Shown: positions 27,311 to 37,041 of the stretch, in pieces
Layout: every line of letters begins with the position of its first letter
Position numbering within the stretch: the stretch's first letter is position 1
Assembly: GCF_000511175.1 (NCBI RefSeq)
Contig: NZ_KI866530.1
Span: forward strand, 2,693,423-2,757,422
Direction: 5' to 3'
Origin: Sediminibacterium salmoneum NBRC 103935
GTDB lineage: Bacteria > Bacteroidota > Bacteroidia > Chitinophagales > Chitinophagaceae
Length of the DNA: 64,000 nt
Notes under the pieces: generated by a model
The model's input: only the letters and a program-made list of their open reading frames with translations
Told to the model about the DNA's origin: nothing
Database searches by the model: none
Made by a program: the position numbers and the translations under genes

Positions 27311-27454
27311 TGGTTTTCAACTGCGGTTACGCATTGTAAAACCAGTGCTATTTTGTTTCCACACTAAAGATAAGGCAATCTAAATTCGAATACGACAGGC
27401 CGTACTGTTGTTATTTAAGGCAATCAATAGCAATGGATACGCGCCTGTCTTTTT
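27311..27454 (+). promoter_or_regulatory. structured leader of leuA with terminator-like hairpin, candidate attenuator
   Basis: TGGTTTT (27311-27317) can pair with AAAACCA (27338-27344), and GACAGGC (27394-27400) with GCCTGTC (27443-27449), the latter directly followed by TTTTT (27450-27454) 19 nt before the leuA ATG. A 10-bp direct repeat TAAGGCAATC occurs at 27371-27380 and 27416-27425. The terminator loop is long (42 nt) and no Leu-rich leader peptide is visible; the only short ATG frames (27310 and 27433, 9 codons each) are not convincing. No good promoter match was found. Confidence 0.4.
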
Positions 27455-27473
27455 ATCTATAAAAACCAAGACA

Positions 27474-28640
27474 ATGGCCGATAAGATTCACATTTTTGAT
27501 ACTACCCTTCGTGATGGAGAACAAGTGCCTGGCTGTAAACTCAACACAAAAGAGAAACTGTCACTGGCCGTGCAATTGGAAGAATTGGGCGTAGACATTA
27601 TTGAAGCTGGATTTCCTGTGTCCAGTCCCGGAGACTTTGAGTCTGTCTCTCAAATTGCAAGAACCATTAAGCACGCTACCGTATGCGGTTTAACCAGAGC
27701 AGTACAAAAAGATATTGAAGTGGCTGCACAGGCCCTGAAGTATGCGGTTCGCCCCAGAATACACACGGGTATTGGTACTTCCGATTTTCACATCAAAGCA
27801 AAGTTCAATTCTACCAGAGAAGAGATACTTGCCAGAGCTGTTCAATGTGTTAAGTGGGCCCGCAATTTTACAGATGATATAGAATTCTATGCAGAAGATG
27901 CAGGCAGAACAGAGAATGAATACCTGGCAAGGGTAATTGAAGCGGTGATTGCAGCAGGTGCTTCTGTAGTGAATATTCCGGACACCACCGGTTATTGCCT
28001 GCCCCATCAGTACGGCGAGAAAATTGCTTTCCTGAAAAACAATGTATCCAATATAGACAAAGCCATTATTTCCTGTCACTGTCACAACGATTTGGGTTTG
28101 GCTACAGCCAACTCTATTAGTGGTGTCATTAATGGTGCCAGACAAATTGAATGTACCATCAATGGTTTGGGTGAGCGTGCCGGCAATACTTCTTTGGAAG
28201 AAGTAGTCATGATTATTGCTCAGCACAAGCAACTGGATTTATACACCAATATCAAAACCCAATTGCTTAATCCTTTGAGCAGAGAAGTTTCTGAAGTAAT
28301 GCGCATGCCGGTTCAGCCCAATAAAGCCATTGTAGGTTCCAATGCGTTTTCTCATTCTTCCGGCATTCATCAGGATGGCTTCTTAAAGTCTGCAGAAACC
28401 TATGAAATCATTAATCCGGAACTGGTAGGTGCAGAGGGAAGTAAAATTGTTTTAACTGCCAGAAGCGGCAGAAGTGCATTGGCTCACCGCTTACAGAAAC
28501 TGGGATATGATTTTAACAGAGACGATATAGATGTTTTGTACGAAGATTTCTTGCTGGTTGCTGATAGCAAGAAAGAAGTGGAAGAATCCGATTTACATCT
28601 TTTAGCTAATCAATATAAAAAACAGAGAGCAATTGCTTAA
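27474..28640 (+). CDS. leuA: 2-isopropylmalate synthase
   Basis: A 388-residue enzyme from the ATG at 27474 ([20 protein letters not shown]); the upstream extension begins only at TTG and lies in the leader. The HMGL-like TIM barrel shows the metal-binding [17 protein letters not shown], and [16 protein letters not shown]. It condenses 2-oxoisovalerate with acetyl-CoA, the first step of leucine synthesis. The length is shorter than full-length LeuA of about 510 residues: the C-terminal regulatory (leucine-binding) domain is absent, so feedback inhibition by leucine would not work in the usual way. First gene of leuACDB. Confidence 0.9.
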   Translation: MADKIHIFDTTLRDGEQVPGCKLNTKEKLSLAVQLEELGVDIIEAGFPVSSPGDFESVSQIARTIKHATVCGLTRAVQKDIEVAAQALKYAVRPRIHTGIGTSDFHIKAKFNSTREEILARAVQCVKWARNFTDDIEFYAEDAGRTENEYLARVIEAVIAAGASVVNIPDTTGYCLPHQYGEKIAFLKNNVSNIDKAIISCHCHNDLGLATANSISGVINGARQIECTINGLGERAGNTSLEEVVMIIAQHKQLDLYTNIKTQLLNPLSREVSEVMRMPVQPNKAIVGSNAFSHSSGIHQDGFLKSAETYEIINPELVGAEGSKIVLTARSGRSALAHRLQKLGYDFNRDDIDVLYEDFLLVADSKKEVEESDLHLLANQYKKQRAIA

Positions 28641-28649
28641 TGAAATATT

Positions 28650-30053
28650 ATGGGTAAAACATTATTCAATAAAATCTGGGATGCACACGTAGTGGAGAAA
28701 ATAGAAGACGGTCCTTCTGTTTTGTATATTGACAGGCATTTTATTCACGAAGTAACTAGCCCACAGGCATTTAAAGGAATTGAAAAGCGAGGCCTTTCTT
28801 TGTTCAGACCCAAGCAAACCATTGCAACGGCTGACCATAATGTGCCTACATTAAATCAGCATTTGCCTATCAAGGATCAGTTGAGTAAGATGCAGGTAGA
28901 TCAGTTGATTGAGAACTGTGAAAAACATGGAGTAGCGTTATATGGATTGGGACATCCTTACCAGGGGATTGTACACGTGATTGGACCGGAATTGGGGATT
29001 ACCCAACCGGGCATGACGATTGTTTGTGGGGACAGCCATACCAGCACCCATGGGGCTTTTGGAACCATTGCTTTTGGGATTGGAACCAGCGAAGTAGAAA
29101 TGGTTTTTGCTTCACAATGCGTACTGCAGACCCAACCTAAAACCATGCGCATCAATATTGAAGGTGCTTTGCAGCCAGGTGTGGTTTCCAAGGATATTAT
29201 TCTTTACATCATTGCCAAAATTTCTGCAAGTGGTGCTACGGGTTATTTTGTTGAGTACGCAGGAAGTACCATTCGTTCGCTTTCCATGGAAGCCAGAATG
29301 ACCATTTGCAATATGAGTATTGAAATGGGCGCAAGAGGTGGAATGATTGCACCAGACCAAGTGACATTTGATTATCTAAAAGGAAGAGTATACGCACCTA
29401 AGGGAAATGCATGGGAGCAAAAAATTTCCGAATGGAAGCAATTGTACTCCGATGCAGATGCCGTCTTTGATGCCGAATTGCATATTGATGCCAGTGCAAT
29501 TGAGCCCATGATTACTTATGGAACCAATCCTGGATTGGGTATTCCTGTTCAGGCTCATATGCCAGTGTTAGAAAGCATTGCTAATGAAGGAGAGAGAAAG
29601 AATATGGAACAGGCACTTCGTTACATGGATTTACAAAGTGGCGCGTCCTTATTAGGTATGCCTGTACAACATGTTTTTATTGGAAGCTGTACCAATTCAA
29701 GAATTGAGGACCTGCGTTTGGTTGCAAATCTGGTGAAAGGAAGAAAAAAACATGATTCTGTTAAAGTGATGATTGTACCCGGATCGCAGCAGGTTGCCAA
29801 ACAAGTGCATGCAGAGGGGTTGGATAAAATATTTACCGAAGCGGGTTTTCAGATTCGTCAGGCTGGCTGTAGTGCATGCCTGGGAATGAATGAAGACAAA
29901 GTGCCCGCGGGTGAATATTGTATTAGTACTTCTAATAGAAATTTTGAGGGAAGACAGGGCGCTGGTGCCAGAACCTTACTGGCAAGTCCTTTAACCGCTG
30001 CCGCTGCAGCCATAACCGGAGTAGTAACAGATGTAAGAGAATTGATTAAATAA
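28650..30053 (+). CDS. leuC: 3-isopropylmalate dehydratase large subunit
   Basis: A 467-residue aconitase-family protein of normal LeuC length, 9 bp after leuA. It carries the [4Fe-4S] ligand Cys in [12 protein letters not shown] and the pair in GCSACLGMN, plus [14 protein letters not shown]. With LeuD it isomerises 2- to 3-isopropylmalate. Confidence 0.97.
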   Translation: MGKTLFNKIWDAHVVEKIEDGPSVLYIDRHFIHEVTSPQAFKGIEKRGLSLFRPKQTIATADHNVPTLNQHLPIKDQLSKMQVDQLIENCEKHGVALYGLGHPYQGIVHVIGPELGITQPGMTIVCGDSHTSTHGAFGTIAFGIGTSEVEMVFASQCVLQTQPKTMRINIEGALQPGVVSKDIILYIIAKISASGATGYFVEYAGSTIRSLSMEARMTICNMSIEMGARGGMIAPDQVTFDYLKGRVYAPKGNAWEQKISEWKQLYSDADAVFDAELHIDASAIEPMITYGTNPGLGIPVQAHMPVLESIANEGERKNMEQALRYMDLQSGASLLGMPVQHVFIGSCTNSRIEDLRLVANLVKGRKKHDSVKVMIVPGSQQVAKQVHAEGLDKIFTEAGFQIRQAGCSACLGMNEDKVPAGEYCISTSNRNFEGRQGAGARTLLASPLTAAAAAITGVVTDVRELIK

Positions 30054-30077
30054 TGGCAATAAACAGTTAGCGCAATC

Positions 30078-30662
30078 ATGCAAGCATTAAAAGAAATACA
30101 TAGTTCATTTGTTCCTCTGCCCGCAGAGAATGTGGATACGGATCAGATTATTCCTGCCCGTTTTTTAAAAGCCACTACCCGCGATGGATTTGGGAAAAAT
30201 CTTTTTCGCGACTGGCGATATGAAAATGATGATGAAACAAGACCCAAAGCTGATTTTGTTTTGAATCAACCGCAGTTCAGCGGAACCATATTGGTGGCTG
30301 GTAAAAATTTTGGTTGCGGATCTTCCAGAGAACATGCTGCCTGGGCACTTTTAGATTATGGATTCAAAGCCGTTGTCTCCAGTTTTTTTGCGGATATATT
30401 TAAGAACAATGCCTTGAACAATGGGGTTTTACCTGTTATTGTTTCTGAGTCTTTTCTGCAGAAAACTTTTTCGCTTTCGCCTGCCGATGCATTGCATATT
30501 GATGTAACAGCACAAACCATTACCATTGAGAAAACCGGAGAGCAGGAATCTTTTGAATTGAACCCTTACAAGAAAACCTGTTTACTAAACGGGTACGATG
30601 ATATAGATTTTCTCATCAGTCGTAAATCTGCGATTGAACAATTTGAATCAGCAAAAGCATAA
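30078..30662 (+). CDS. leuD: 3-isopropylmalate dehydratase small subunit
   Basis: A 194-residue swivelling-domain partner of LeuC, with the conserved [13 protein letters not shown] near the N-terminus and [17 protein letters not shown] near residue 75. Normal length. It follows leuC by 24 bp and ends one base before the leuB start. Confidence 0.97.
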   Translation: MQALKEIHSSFVPLPAENVDTDQIIPARFLKATTRDGFGKNLFRDWRYENDDETRPKADFVLNQPQFSGTILVAGKNFGCGSSREHAAWALLDYGFKAVVSSFFADIFKNNALNNGVLPVIVSESFLQKTFSLSPADALHIDVTAQTITIEKTGEQESFELNPYKKTCLLNGYDDIDFLISRKSAIEQFESAKA

Positions 30663-30663
30663 T

Positions 30664-31776
30664 ATGGAAAAGAAAATAGCCGTCATTAATGGCGATGGAA
30701 TTGGACCTGAAGTTACCGCACAGTCAATTAAAGTGCTTAATGCCATTGCAGAAGAGTTTGGACATCAGTTCAGTTATACGCATGCATTAATGGGTGCAGT
30801 ATCCATTGATGCAACCGGATCAGCTTTGCCTGATGAAACACTGGCGGTTTGTAAAGAAAGTGACGCTATATTGTTTGGTGCAATAGGACATCCAAAGTTT
30901 GACAATGACCCCTCTGCCAAAGTAAGGCCTGAACAAGGTTTATTACAACTGCGGAAGGAACTGGGGCTGTTTGCCAATATCCGACCCATTACTACCTATC
31001 GTTCTTTGCATCATCTGTCTCCCTTAAAAGCAAAGCAGCTGGAAGGAGTAGATTGTGTCATTTTCAGAGAGCTCACCGGCGGAATTTATTTTGGTAAAAG
31101 AACAGTAACAGAAGATAAGACCTATGCTACAGATGAGTGTGCTTATCATGAACTGGAAGTTGTGCGCGTTGCTAAAATGGCATTTCAGTATGCCCAGCAA
31201 CGTAGAAAAAAATTGACCCTGATTGACAAAGCCAATGTGTTGGAGACTTCCCGCTTGTGGCGCCGTATTGTGCAGGCTATGGCCATGCAGTTTCCTGAAG
31301 TTGCAGTGGATTATATGTTTGTAGACAATGCTGCCATGCAGATTATTGTGAATCCTGCCCAGTTTGATGTAATTCTTACGGAAAACATGTTTGGCGATAT
31401 CATCAGCGATGAAGCCAGTGTGCTGAGTGGTTCATTGGGTTTACTTCCTTCTGCTTCTATTGGTAAAACCGCTGCCATGTTTGAACCTATTCATGGTTCT
31501 TATCCGCAGGCTGCTGGTAAAGACATTGCCAATCCCATTGGTTCTGTTCTTTCTGCTGCCATGATGCTGGATCATTTTGGATTGGCTGCGGAAGCAAACG
31601 CAGTAAGAGAAGCGGTTGACTGGACTTTGACCCATGCTTTTGTTACCCGCGATATTGATCCAATTAACAATTACGGAACAGAAGCCATTGGGGATTTACT
31701 CACAGACTTTATTCATAAAAAGCATGAGACCCAACAAGGAAATAATGCTGCTTTGAATGCGTCGACCATAATCTAA
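30664..31776 (+). CDS. leuB: 3-isopropylmalate dehydrogenase
   Basis: A 370-residue enzyme from the ATG at 30664 (MEKKIAVINGDGIGPEV), one base after the leuD stop; an upstream Met at 30634 lies inside leuD. It has the substrate-binding Arg region (FRELTGGIYFGKR), metal-binding Asp in FGDIISDEAS and the NAD-binding loop MFEPIHGSYPQAAGKDIANP. It oxidises and decarboxylates 3-isopropylmalate to 2-oxoisocaproate. Last gene of the leu unit; the ilv-thr promoter starts only 22 bp after its stop. Confidence 0.96.
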   Translation: MEKKIAVINGDGIGPEVTAQSIKVLNAIAEEFGHQFSYTHALMGAVSIDATGSALPDETLAVCKESDAILFGAIGHPKFDNDPSAKVRPEQGLLQLRKELGLFANIRPITTYRSLHHLSPLKAKQLEGVDCVIFRELTGGIYFGKRTVTEDKTYATDECAYHELEVVRVAKMAFQYAQQRRKKLTLIDKANVLETSRLWRRIVQAMAMQFPEVAVDYMFVDNAAMQIIVNPAQFDVILTENMFGDIISDEASVLSGSLGLLPSASIGKTAAMFEPIHGSYPQAAGKDIANPIGSVLSAAMMLDHFGLAAEANAVREAVDWTLTHAFVTRDIDPINNYGTEAIGDLLTDFIHKKHETQQGNNAALNASTII

Positions 31777-31798
31777 ATAAAAAAAATTTAGAAAGTTC

Positions 31799-31830
31799 TT
31801 TGTTTTTATTCTTGCATAGACTTACCTTCG
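31799..31830 (+). promoter_or_regulatory. promoter of the ilv-thr operon
   Basis: TTTG (31799-31802) is followed after 20 nt by TACCTTCG (31823-31830), a one-mismatch match to the Bacteroidota TTTG-N19/20-TAnnTTTG promoter. The predicted start near 31837 would leave about 13 nt before the leader-peptide ATG. Confidence 0.6.
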
Positions 31831-31849
31831 GAAGAATAGTAAATGCTCC

Positions 31850-31957
31850 ATGCAGAATAAAGGAAATACGATAATAACAAAAACCAATACAATCTATAAC
31901 ACGATTGCTATTGTCATTATTATTATTACCGCTCTGCAAGGAGGTGGACTTAACTAA
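31850..31957 (+). CDS. regulatory leader peptide of the ilv-thr operon (35 residues)
   Basis: An ATG at 31850 opens a 35-codon frame ending TAA at 31955-31957. The product contains nine Ile, six Thr, two Leu and one Val: NTIITKTNTIYNT, then IAIVIIIITAL, then QGGGLN. The block of codons 19-27 is Ile-Ala-Ile-Val-Ile-Ile-Ile-Ile-Thr. It lies between a promoter and an intrinsic terminator before ilvE. This is the design of the E. coli thr and ilv leader peptides, where stalling on scarce aminoacyl-tRNA prevents termination. An alternative ATG at 31843 gives only five codons. The amino-acid bias matches the products of the downstream genes. Confidence 0.88.
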   Translation: MQNKGNTIITKTNTIYNTIAIVIIIITALQGGGLN

Positions 31958-31976
31958 GTATTGAATAACTTAATAT

Positions 31977-32006
31977 AAAGCCTCGCCTCATCAGCGGGGC
32001 TTTTTT
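31977..32006 (+). terminator. attenuator terminator before ilvE, with competing antiterminator pairing
   Basis: AGCCTCGC (31979-31986) pairs with GCGGGGCT (31994-32001) around a 7-nt loop, followed by TTTTTT to 32006; ilvE starts 16 nt later. The 5' arm can instead pair with the end of the leader reading frame: GAGGTGG (31941-31947) with TCGCCTC (31983-31989), plus CTT with AAG next to it. A ribosome waiting at the Ile block would leave this segment free and favour the antiterminator; a ribosome at the leader stop would cover it and favour termination. The pairing is read from the sequence, the mechanism from known attenuators. Confidence 0.85.
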
Positions 32007-32022
32007 GTTTAAATCTATTGAA

Positions 32023-32904
32023 ATGAATTATTACCAATCGAATACCATTATTTATCATAATGGCGAATTTGTAAAAGCAGCGGAAGCGAAGATGGATTTA
32101 TACAGCCAGTCGCTTCATTACGGCTATTCTGTTTTTGAGGGAATTCGCTCCTACAAAACAACGGACGGTTCTACTGCAATCTTTAAGGCAGTTGAACATT
32201 TTGAACGTTTGAAGATTTCTGCGGAAGCCATTAATCTTCCTTATGATTTTGACACGCAAACCTTAATTGATGCTACCTACGAAGTATTGAAACAAAACAA
32301 TCTGGGAGATGCCTATATACGTCCTGTTGTGTATGCGCCTGCCAATATGAGTTTTGCACGCAATACCGAATCCTTTGTTTTTATTGAAGCCTGGGAAATG
32401 GCCCCTTTTTTAGGGGATAAATTATTGCGCATGATGACTTCTTCTTTTCAGCGCCCCAATCCAAAAGCTTTTAAGATTCATGCAAAAGCAGCCGGGCATT
32501 ATGTGAATTCCATTTTAGCCAGTCAGGAAGCAAAAGACAAAGGTTACGATGAAGCTTTTTTGCTGGATATGAATGATCATTTGGCAGAAGGTCCGGGAGC
32601 CAATTTGTTTTTTGAAAAAGACGGTGTCTTGTTCACGCCCCAACCCGGACATATTCTGGCTGGTATAACCAGGGCTACTGTTTTAGAAATCTGTGCTCAA
32701 TTGGGTATTGAAGTAAGAGAAGGGACGTATACAATGCAGGATATTAAAGCTGCCGATGCTGCTTTTTTCTGTGGCACTGCGGCTGAGGTTATTGGATGGC
32801 AATCGCTGGACGAATATATTTTTCCCAAACCTTTTTCGGAAACCAAAAGCTTTCAGGTACAGCAGGCTTACAAGCAACTGGTGGTTAAACCTTTGACTAA
32901 TTAG
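32023..32904 (+). CDS. ilvE: branched-chain amino acid aminotransferase
   Basis: A 293-residue class IV PLP aminotransferase from the ATG at 32023. The frame extends six codons upstream only to a TTG in the terminator T-run. Typical segments: YGYSVFEGIRSYKT, PVVYAPA, the PLP Lys in IHAKAAGHYVNS, LDMNDHLAEGPGANLFF and FFCGTAAEVIGW. It makes valine, leucine and isoleucine from their 2-oxo acids. First gene after the attenuator. Confidence 0.95.
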   Translation: MNYYQSNTIIYHNGEFVKAAEAKMDLYSQSLHYGYSVFEGIRSYKTTDGSTAIFKAVEHFERLKISAEAINLPYDFDTQTLIDATYEVLKQNNLGDAYIRPVVYAPANMSFARNTESFVFIEAWEMAPFLGDKLLRMMTSSFQRPNPKAFKIHAKAAGHYVNSILASQEAKDKGYDEAFLLDMNDHLAEGPGANLFFEKDGVLFTPQPGHILAGITRATVLEICAQLGIEVREGTYTMQDIKAADAAFFCGTAAEVIGWQSLDEYIFPKPFSETKSFQVQQAYKQLVVKPLTN

Positions 32905-32920
32905 TTTTTAAAACGATACA

Positions 32921-34600
32921 ATGGAATTGAACAAATACAGTAAAACCATTACCCAGGATCCTACGCAGCCCGCTGCGCAGGCCATGTTTTATGGGATTGG
33001 TTTAACCGATGAAGATTTGCAGAAAGCACAAGTGGGAGTAGTGAGTATGGGTTATGATGGCAACACTTGTAATATGCATTTGAATGATCTGGCTAAGCTG
33101 GTAAAGCAGGGTGTTTGGGAAAATGATTTAGTAGGATTGATCTTTAATACCATCGGGGTAAGTGATGGAATGAGCAATGGTACCGATGGAATGCGCTATT
33201 CTTTGGTGAGCAGGGATGTGATTGCTGATTCCATAGAAGCGGTTTGTGGTGCGCAGTATTATGATTCACTCATCGCCATTCCTGGTTGTGATAAAAATAT
33301 GCCTGGTGCCTTAATTGCCATGGGACGTTTAAACCGGCCTGCGATTATGGTGTATGGTGGAACCATTGCGCCAGGTCATTATAAGGGACAGGATTTAAAT
33401 ATTGTTTCCGCCTTTGAAGCCTTGGGGCAAAAACTGGCAGGACAATTGGATGAAAATGATTTCAAAGGAATCATCAAGCATGCATGTCCCGGAGCCGGAG
33501 CTTGTGGTGGTATGTACACGGCCAATACCATGGCATCTGCCATTGAAGCATTGGGCATGAGTTTGCCCTTCTCTTCGTCCAATCCGGCTTTGAGTGCTGA
33601 GAAGAAAGACGAATGTTTGGCAGCAGGTAAAGCCATTAAAGTATTAATGGAAAAAAATATTCTTCCTTCAGATATCATGACCCGTAAAGCATTTGAAAAT
33701 GCCATTACGATTATCATGGCGCTGGGCGGAAGTACCAATGCCGTATTGCATATGATTGCCATGGCAAAGAGTGTGGGAGTTGCATTAACACAGGATGATT
33801 TTCAAACCCTATCCGACCGGGTTCCTGTGTTGGCAGATTTTAAACCGAGCGGAAAATATTTAATGCAGGATTTACATCAGTATGGCGGTGTACCTGCTGT
33901 AATGAAATATTTATTGCAGAAAGGATTCTTGCATGGGGACTGCTTAACGGTCACTGGTAAAACATTGGCAGAGAATCTGGTTTCAGTTCCGGATCTGGAT
34001 TTTGATCAACAGAAAATTATACTTCCAATAGAATCACCCGTAAAAGCTACCGGGCATTTACAGATTCTATATGGCAATCTCGCAACCGGTGGAAGCGTAG
34101 CCAAAATCAGTGGCAAGGAAGGAGAATTGTTTGAAGGTCCTGCCAGGGTATTTGATGGCGAACATGCGTTGATTGAAGGAATCAATAGCGGAAAAATTCA
34201 ACCGGGTGATGTGGTTGTCATTAAAAATGTAGGTCCGGTGGGAGCTCCCGGTATGCCTGAAATGCTGAAACCTACTTCTGCCATTATTGGGGCCGGATTA
34301 GGGAAGTCAGTTGCCTTAATTACCGATGGCCGATTCAGTGGCGGTACGCATGGGTTTGTAGTGGGGCATATTACACCGGAAGCGGTGAATGGCGGATTAA
34401 TTGGATTGGTAGAAGACGACGATATCATTGAATTGAATGTTGCCACCAAAAAAATGACACTGAAAGTAGCAGAAGATATTATTGAAGCGCGGAGAAAAAA
34501 ATGGAGTAAACCTGCTTTGAAAGCCACCAAAGGTCTATTGTTTAAATACGCCAAATCTGTTAAAGACGCTTCTCAGGGTTGTGTAACCGATGAAGCTTAA
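32921..34600 (+). CDS. ilvD: dihydroxy-acid dehydratase
   Basis: A 559-residue enzyme of normal length. Iron-sulfur ligand Cys are seen in [24 protein letters not shown] and [17 protein letters not shown]; the C-terminal segment [19 protein letters not shown] is also typical. It dehydrates the dihydroxy acids of the valine and isoleucine pathways. Located 16 bp after ilvE. Confidence 0.97.
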   Translation: MELNKYSKTITQDPTQPAAQAMFYGIGLTDEDLQKAQVGVVSMGYDGNTCNMHLNDLAKLVKQGVWENDLVGLIFNTIGVSDGMSNGTDGMRYSLVSRDVIADSIEAVCGAQYYDSLIAIPGCDKNMPGALIAMGRLNRPAIMVYGGTIAPGHYKGQDLNIVSAFEALGQKLAGQLDENDFKGIIKHACPGAGACGGMYTANTMASAIEALGMSLPFSSSNPALSAEKKDECLAAGKAIKVLMEKNILPSDIMTRKAFENAITIIMALGGSTNAVLHMIAMAKSVGVALTQDDFQTLSDRVPVLADFKPSGKYLMQDLHQYGGVPAVMKYLLQKGFLHGDCLTVTGKTLAENLVSVPDLDFDQQKIILPIESPVKATGHLQILYGNLATGGSVAKISGKEGELFEGPARVFDGEHALIEGINSGKIQPGDVVVIKNVGPVGAPGMPEMLKPTSAIIGAGLGKSVALITDGRFSGGTHGFVVGHITPEAVNGGLIGLVEDDDIIELNVATKKMTLKVAEDIIEARRKKWSKPALKATKGLLFKYAKSVKDASQGCVTDEA

Positions 34601-34609
34601 AATATTTTT

Positions 34610-36361
34610 ATGAGTACTACACTGAACCCAACTATTGAAAAAGAAACACTAGCTGTTGAAACAAAGCCTGTTCGTGAATTGTCCGGATCACAAGCAGTTT
34701 TGGAAGCCTGTATTGTTGAAGGGGTAGATACCATTTTCGGTTATCCTGGTGGTGCTATCATGCCCATCTATGATGCCTTGTACGATTACCACGACAAGCT
34801 GAAACATATATTGGTAAGACATGAACAGGGTGGTATTCATGCCGGTCAGGGATATGCAAGAAGCAGCGGTAAAGTAGGCGTAGTATTTGCTACCAGTGGA
34901 CCTGGTGCTACCAACTTAGTAACCGGGTTGGCAGATGCCATGATAGACAGCACGCCGCTGGTTTGCATTACAGGGCAGGTGTTTGCGCATTTGTTGGGTA
35001 CGGATGCTTTTCAGGAAACAGATGTAGTGAATATTACTACACCCGTAACCAAGTGGAATTACCAGATTACCGATGCTACAGAAATACCGCATGTTTTGGC
35101 AAAAGCCTTTTACATTGCCCGCTCCGGTAGGCCGGGTCCGGTATTAATTGATATTAGTAAGAATGCACAGATTCAGAAATTCAATTACGAGGGATATACG
35201 CGTTGTAACCATATCCGCAGTTATCGTCCCAAGCCGATTGTTAGAAAAGAATATTTAGAAGCAGCTGCAAAACTGATTAATGAAGCGAAGAAGCCCTTTG
35301 TGATTTTTGGGCAGGGCGTTATTTTGGGTAAGGCGGAAAAAGAATTCAAAGCCTTTATTGAAAAAGCAGGCTTGCCTGCAGCCTGGACCATACTGGGTTT
35401 AAGTGCTTTGCCAACGGATCATCCGCAGAATGTAGGGATGTTGGGCATGCACGGCAATTACGGACCCAATGTATTAACCAATGACTGTGATGTTTTAATA
35501 GCCGTAGGGATGCGTTTTGACGATCGTGTTACTGGCAGGTTAGACAAGTATGCCAAGCAGGCTCAAATTATTCATCTGGATATTGATCCTGCAGAGATAA
35601 ATAAGAATGTAAAAGTAACGGTACCGGTTTGGGGGGATTGCAAGGAAACACTACCAATGCTTACCCAGATGGTTGAAGCAAAGCAACACAAGGAATGGCT
35701 GTCTTTATTTAACCAGTATACTGCCGAAGAGAAAGCAGCCGTGATGGATGCGGAATTATTTCCGAAGTCAGGTGAAATGACCATGGGTGAAGTAATTCAG
35801 CAATTGAATGAACTAACCAGTGGAGAGGCAATCATTGTAACCGATGTGGGACAACACCAGATGGTTGCTTGCAGGTATGCCAAATTCAATGCTTCTAAAT
35901 GTAATATTACATCGGGTGGATTGGGTACCATGGGTTTTGCTTTGCCAGCCGCTATTGGCGCCAAACTTGGCGCACCGGAAAGAACGGTGGTTGCCATTAT
36001 TGGAGATGGTGGATTTCAGATGACCTTACAGGAGCTCGGAACCATTATGCAAACAGGACTGAATGTAAAAATCCTGATCCTGAACAACCGATTCTTAGGC
36101 ATGGTTCGTCAGTGGCAGGAATTGTTCAACGACAAACGCTATTCTTTTGTAGACATACAAAGCCCCGATTATGTTCAGCTGGCCAAAGCCTATGGCATTG
36201 CCGGATCCAGTGTGTCTGATAGAAATGATTTAAGATCTGCTTTGTTTTCCATGTTGGCATCAGACGGTTCTTATTTGCTGGAAGTAATGGTGGGAAAAGA
36301 AAACAATGTATTCCCAATGGTGCCACAGGGTTGCAGTGTTTCAGAAATCCGATTAAAATAA
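34610..36361 (+). CDS. ilvB: acetolactate synthase large subunit
   Basis: A 583-residue ThDP enzyme. The cofactor-activating Glu is in LVRHEQGGIHAGQGYAR; the C-terminal ThDP/Mg site is GDGGFQMTLQELGTI with a following NNRFLGMVRQWQ typical of AHAS. It forms acetolactate and acetohydroxybutyrate, the committed step for the branched chain. Followed 6 bp later by its regulatory subunit. Confidence 0.97.
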   Translation: MSTTLNPTIEKETLAVETKPVRELSGSQAVLEACIVEGVDTIFGYPGGAIMPIYDALYDYHDKLKHILVRHEQGGIHAGQGYARSSGKVGVVFATSGPGATNLVTGLADAMIDSTPLVCITGQVFAHLLGTDAFQETDVVNITTPVTKWNYQITDATEIPHVLAKAFYIARSGRPGPVLIDISKNAQIQKFNYEGYTRCNHIRSYRPKPIVRKEYLEAAAKLINEAKKPFVIFGQGVILGKAEKEFKAFIEKAGLPAAWTILGLSALPTDHPQNVGMLGMHGNYGPNVLTNDCDVLIAVGMRFDDRVTGRLDKYAKQAQIIHLDIDPAEINKNVKVTVPVWGDCKETLPMLTQMVEAKQHKEWLSLFNQYTAEEKAAVMDAELFPKSGEMTMGEVIQQLNELTSGEAIIVTDVGQHQMVACRYAKFNASKCNITSGGLGTMGFALPAAIGAKLGAPERTVVAIIGDGGFQMTLQELGTIMQTGLNVKILILNNRFLGMVRQWQELFNDKRYSFVDIQSPDYVQLAKAYGIAGSSVSDRNDLRSALFSMLASDGSYLLEVMVGKENNVFPMVPQGCSVSEIRLK

Positions 36362-36367
36362 CAGGCA

Positions 36368-36955
36368 ATGAAAAAAGAATTTACGATAACGGTTTATACA
36401 GAAAATCAGGTTGGTCTGCTGAATCGTATTGCGATTATTTTCAGCAGAAGAAAAATCAATATTGATAGCCTCAATGTTTCTCCTTCTGAAGTGGAATCCA
36501 TTCATCGTTTTACAATTGTTATAAACGAAACAGAAGAAGTAGTGCGAAAACTCTGCTTCCAGATTGAGAAACAAGTTGAAGTATTGAAAGCCTATTTTAA
36601 TACCAATGATGAAATCATCTGGCAGGAAATGGCACTCTACAAAGTTCCAACGGATGCAGTAGCTGAAAAACTAAAAGTAGAAAGATTGCTTCGTGAATAT
36701 GGTGCAAGAGCAGTAGTGATTAGAAAAGACTATACCATTTTTGAAACAACAGGTCATAGGGAAGAGACTGATCGACTGATTCATTTTCTGGAACCATATG
36801 GCTTAATTGAATTTGTCCGCACTGCCAGAATTGCTATCATCAAAGCCAGTAGCGGTTTTCATGAAAAGATTAAAGAATTTGAAGCAGTAGAGCCTGCAGA
36901 AGAATTAATTGAGAACGAATTCCTTAATCAAGGACAGGCCGTTTTTACCATGTAA
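36368..36955 (+). CDS. ilvN: acetolactate synthase small (regulatory) subunit
   Basis: A 195-residue regulatory subunit with an N-terminal ACT domain (FTITVYTENQVGLLNRIAIIFSRRKINID in two parts, about 4-75) and the C-terminal AHAS-small domain (about 85-165, KVERLLREYGARAVVIRKDY). It confers feedback control by valine or other branched-chain products on IlvB. I use ilvN; some annotators use ilvH. An 86-bp gap before ilvC contains no clear promoter or hairpin. Confidence 0.93.
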   Translation: MKKEFTITVYTENQVGLLNRIAIIFSRRKINIDSLNVSPSEVESIHRFTIVINETEEVVRKLCFQIEKQVEVLKAYFNTNDEIIWQEMALYKVPTDAVAEKLKVERLLREYGARAVVIRKDYTIFETTGHREETDRLIHFLEPYGLIEFVRTARIAIIKASSGFHEKIKEFEAVEPAEELIENEFLNQGQAVFTM

Positions 36956-37041
36956 TGAATTATCCTATTTATCAAAATACAATTTGAGTACTCTTTATAA
37001 TTAATCAAAACAATTTTAAAAACGCTTTCAAAAAATATATT

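Noticed and set aside
27310..27339. 9-codon frame in the leuA leader as a Leu leader peptide
   Set aside because: It has only one Leu and one Val codon, with no run of control codons.
27690..28232. 180-codon minus-strand frame inside leuA
   Set aside because: It lies wholly within a strong plus-strand gene, has no recognisable motif and reflects codon bias of leuA on the opposite strand.
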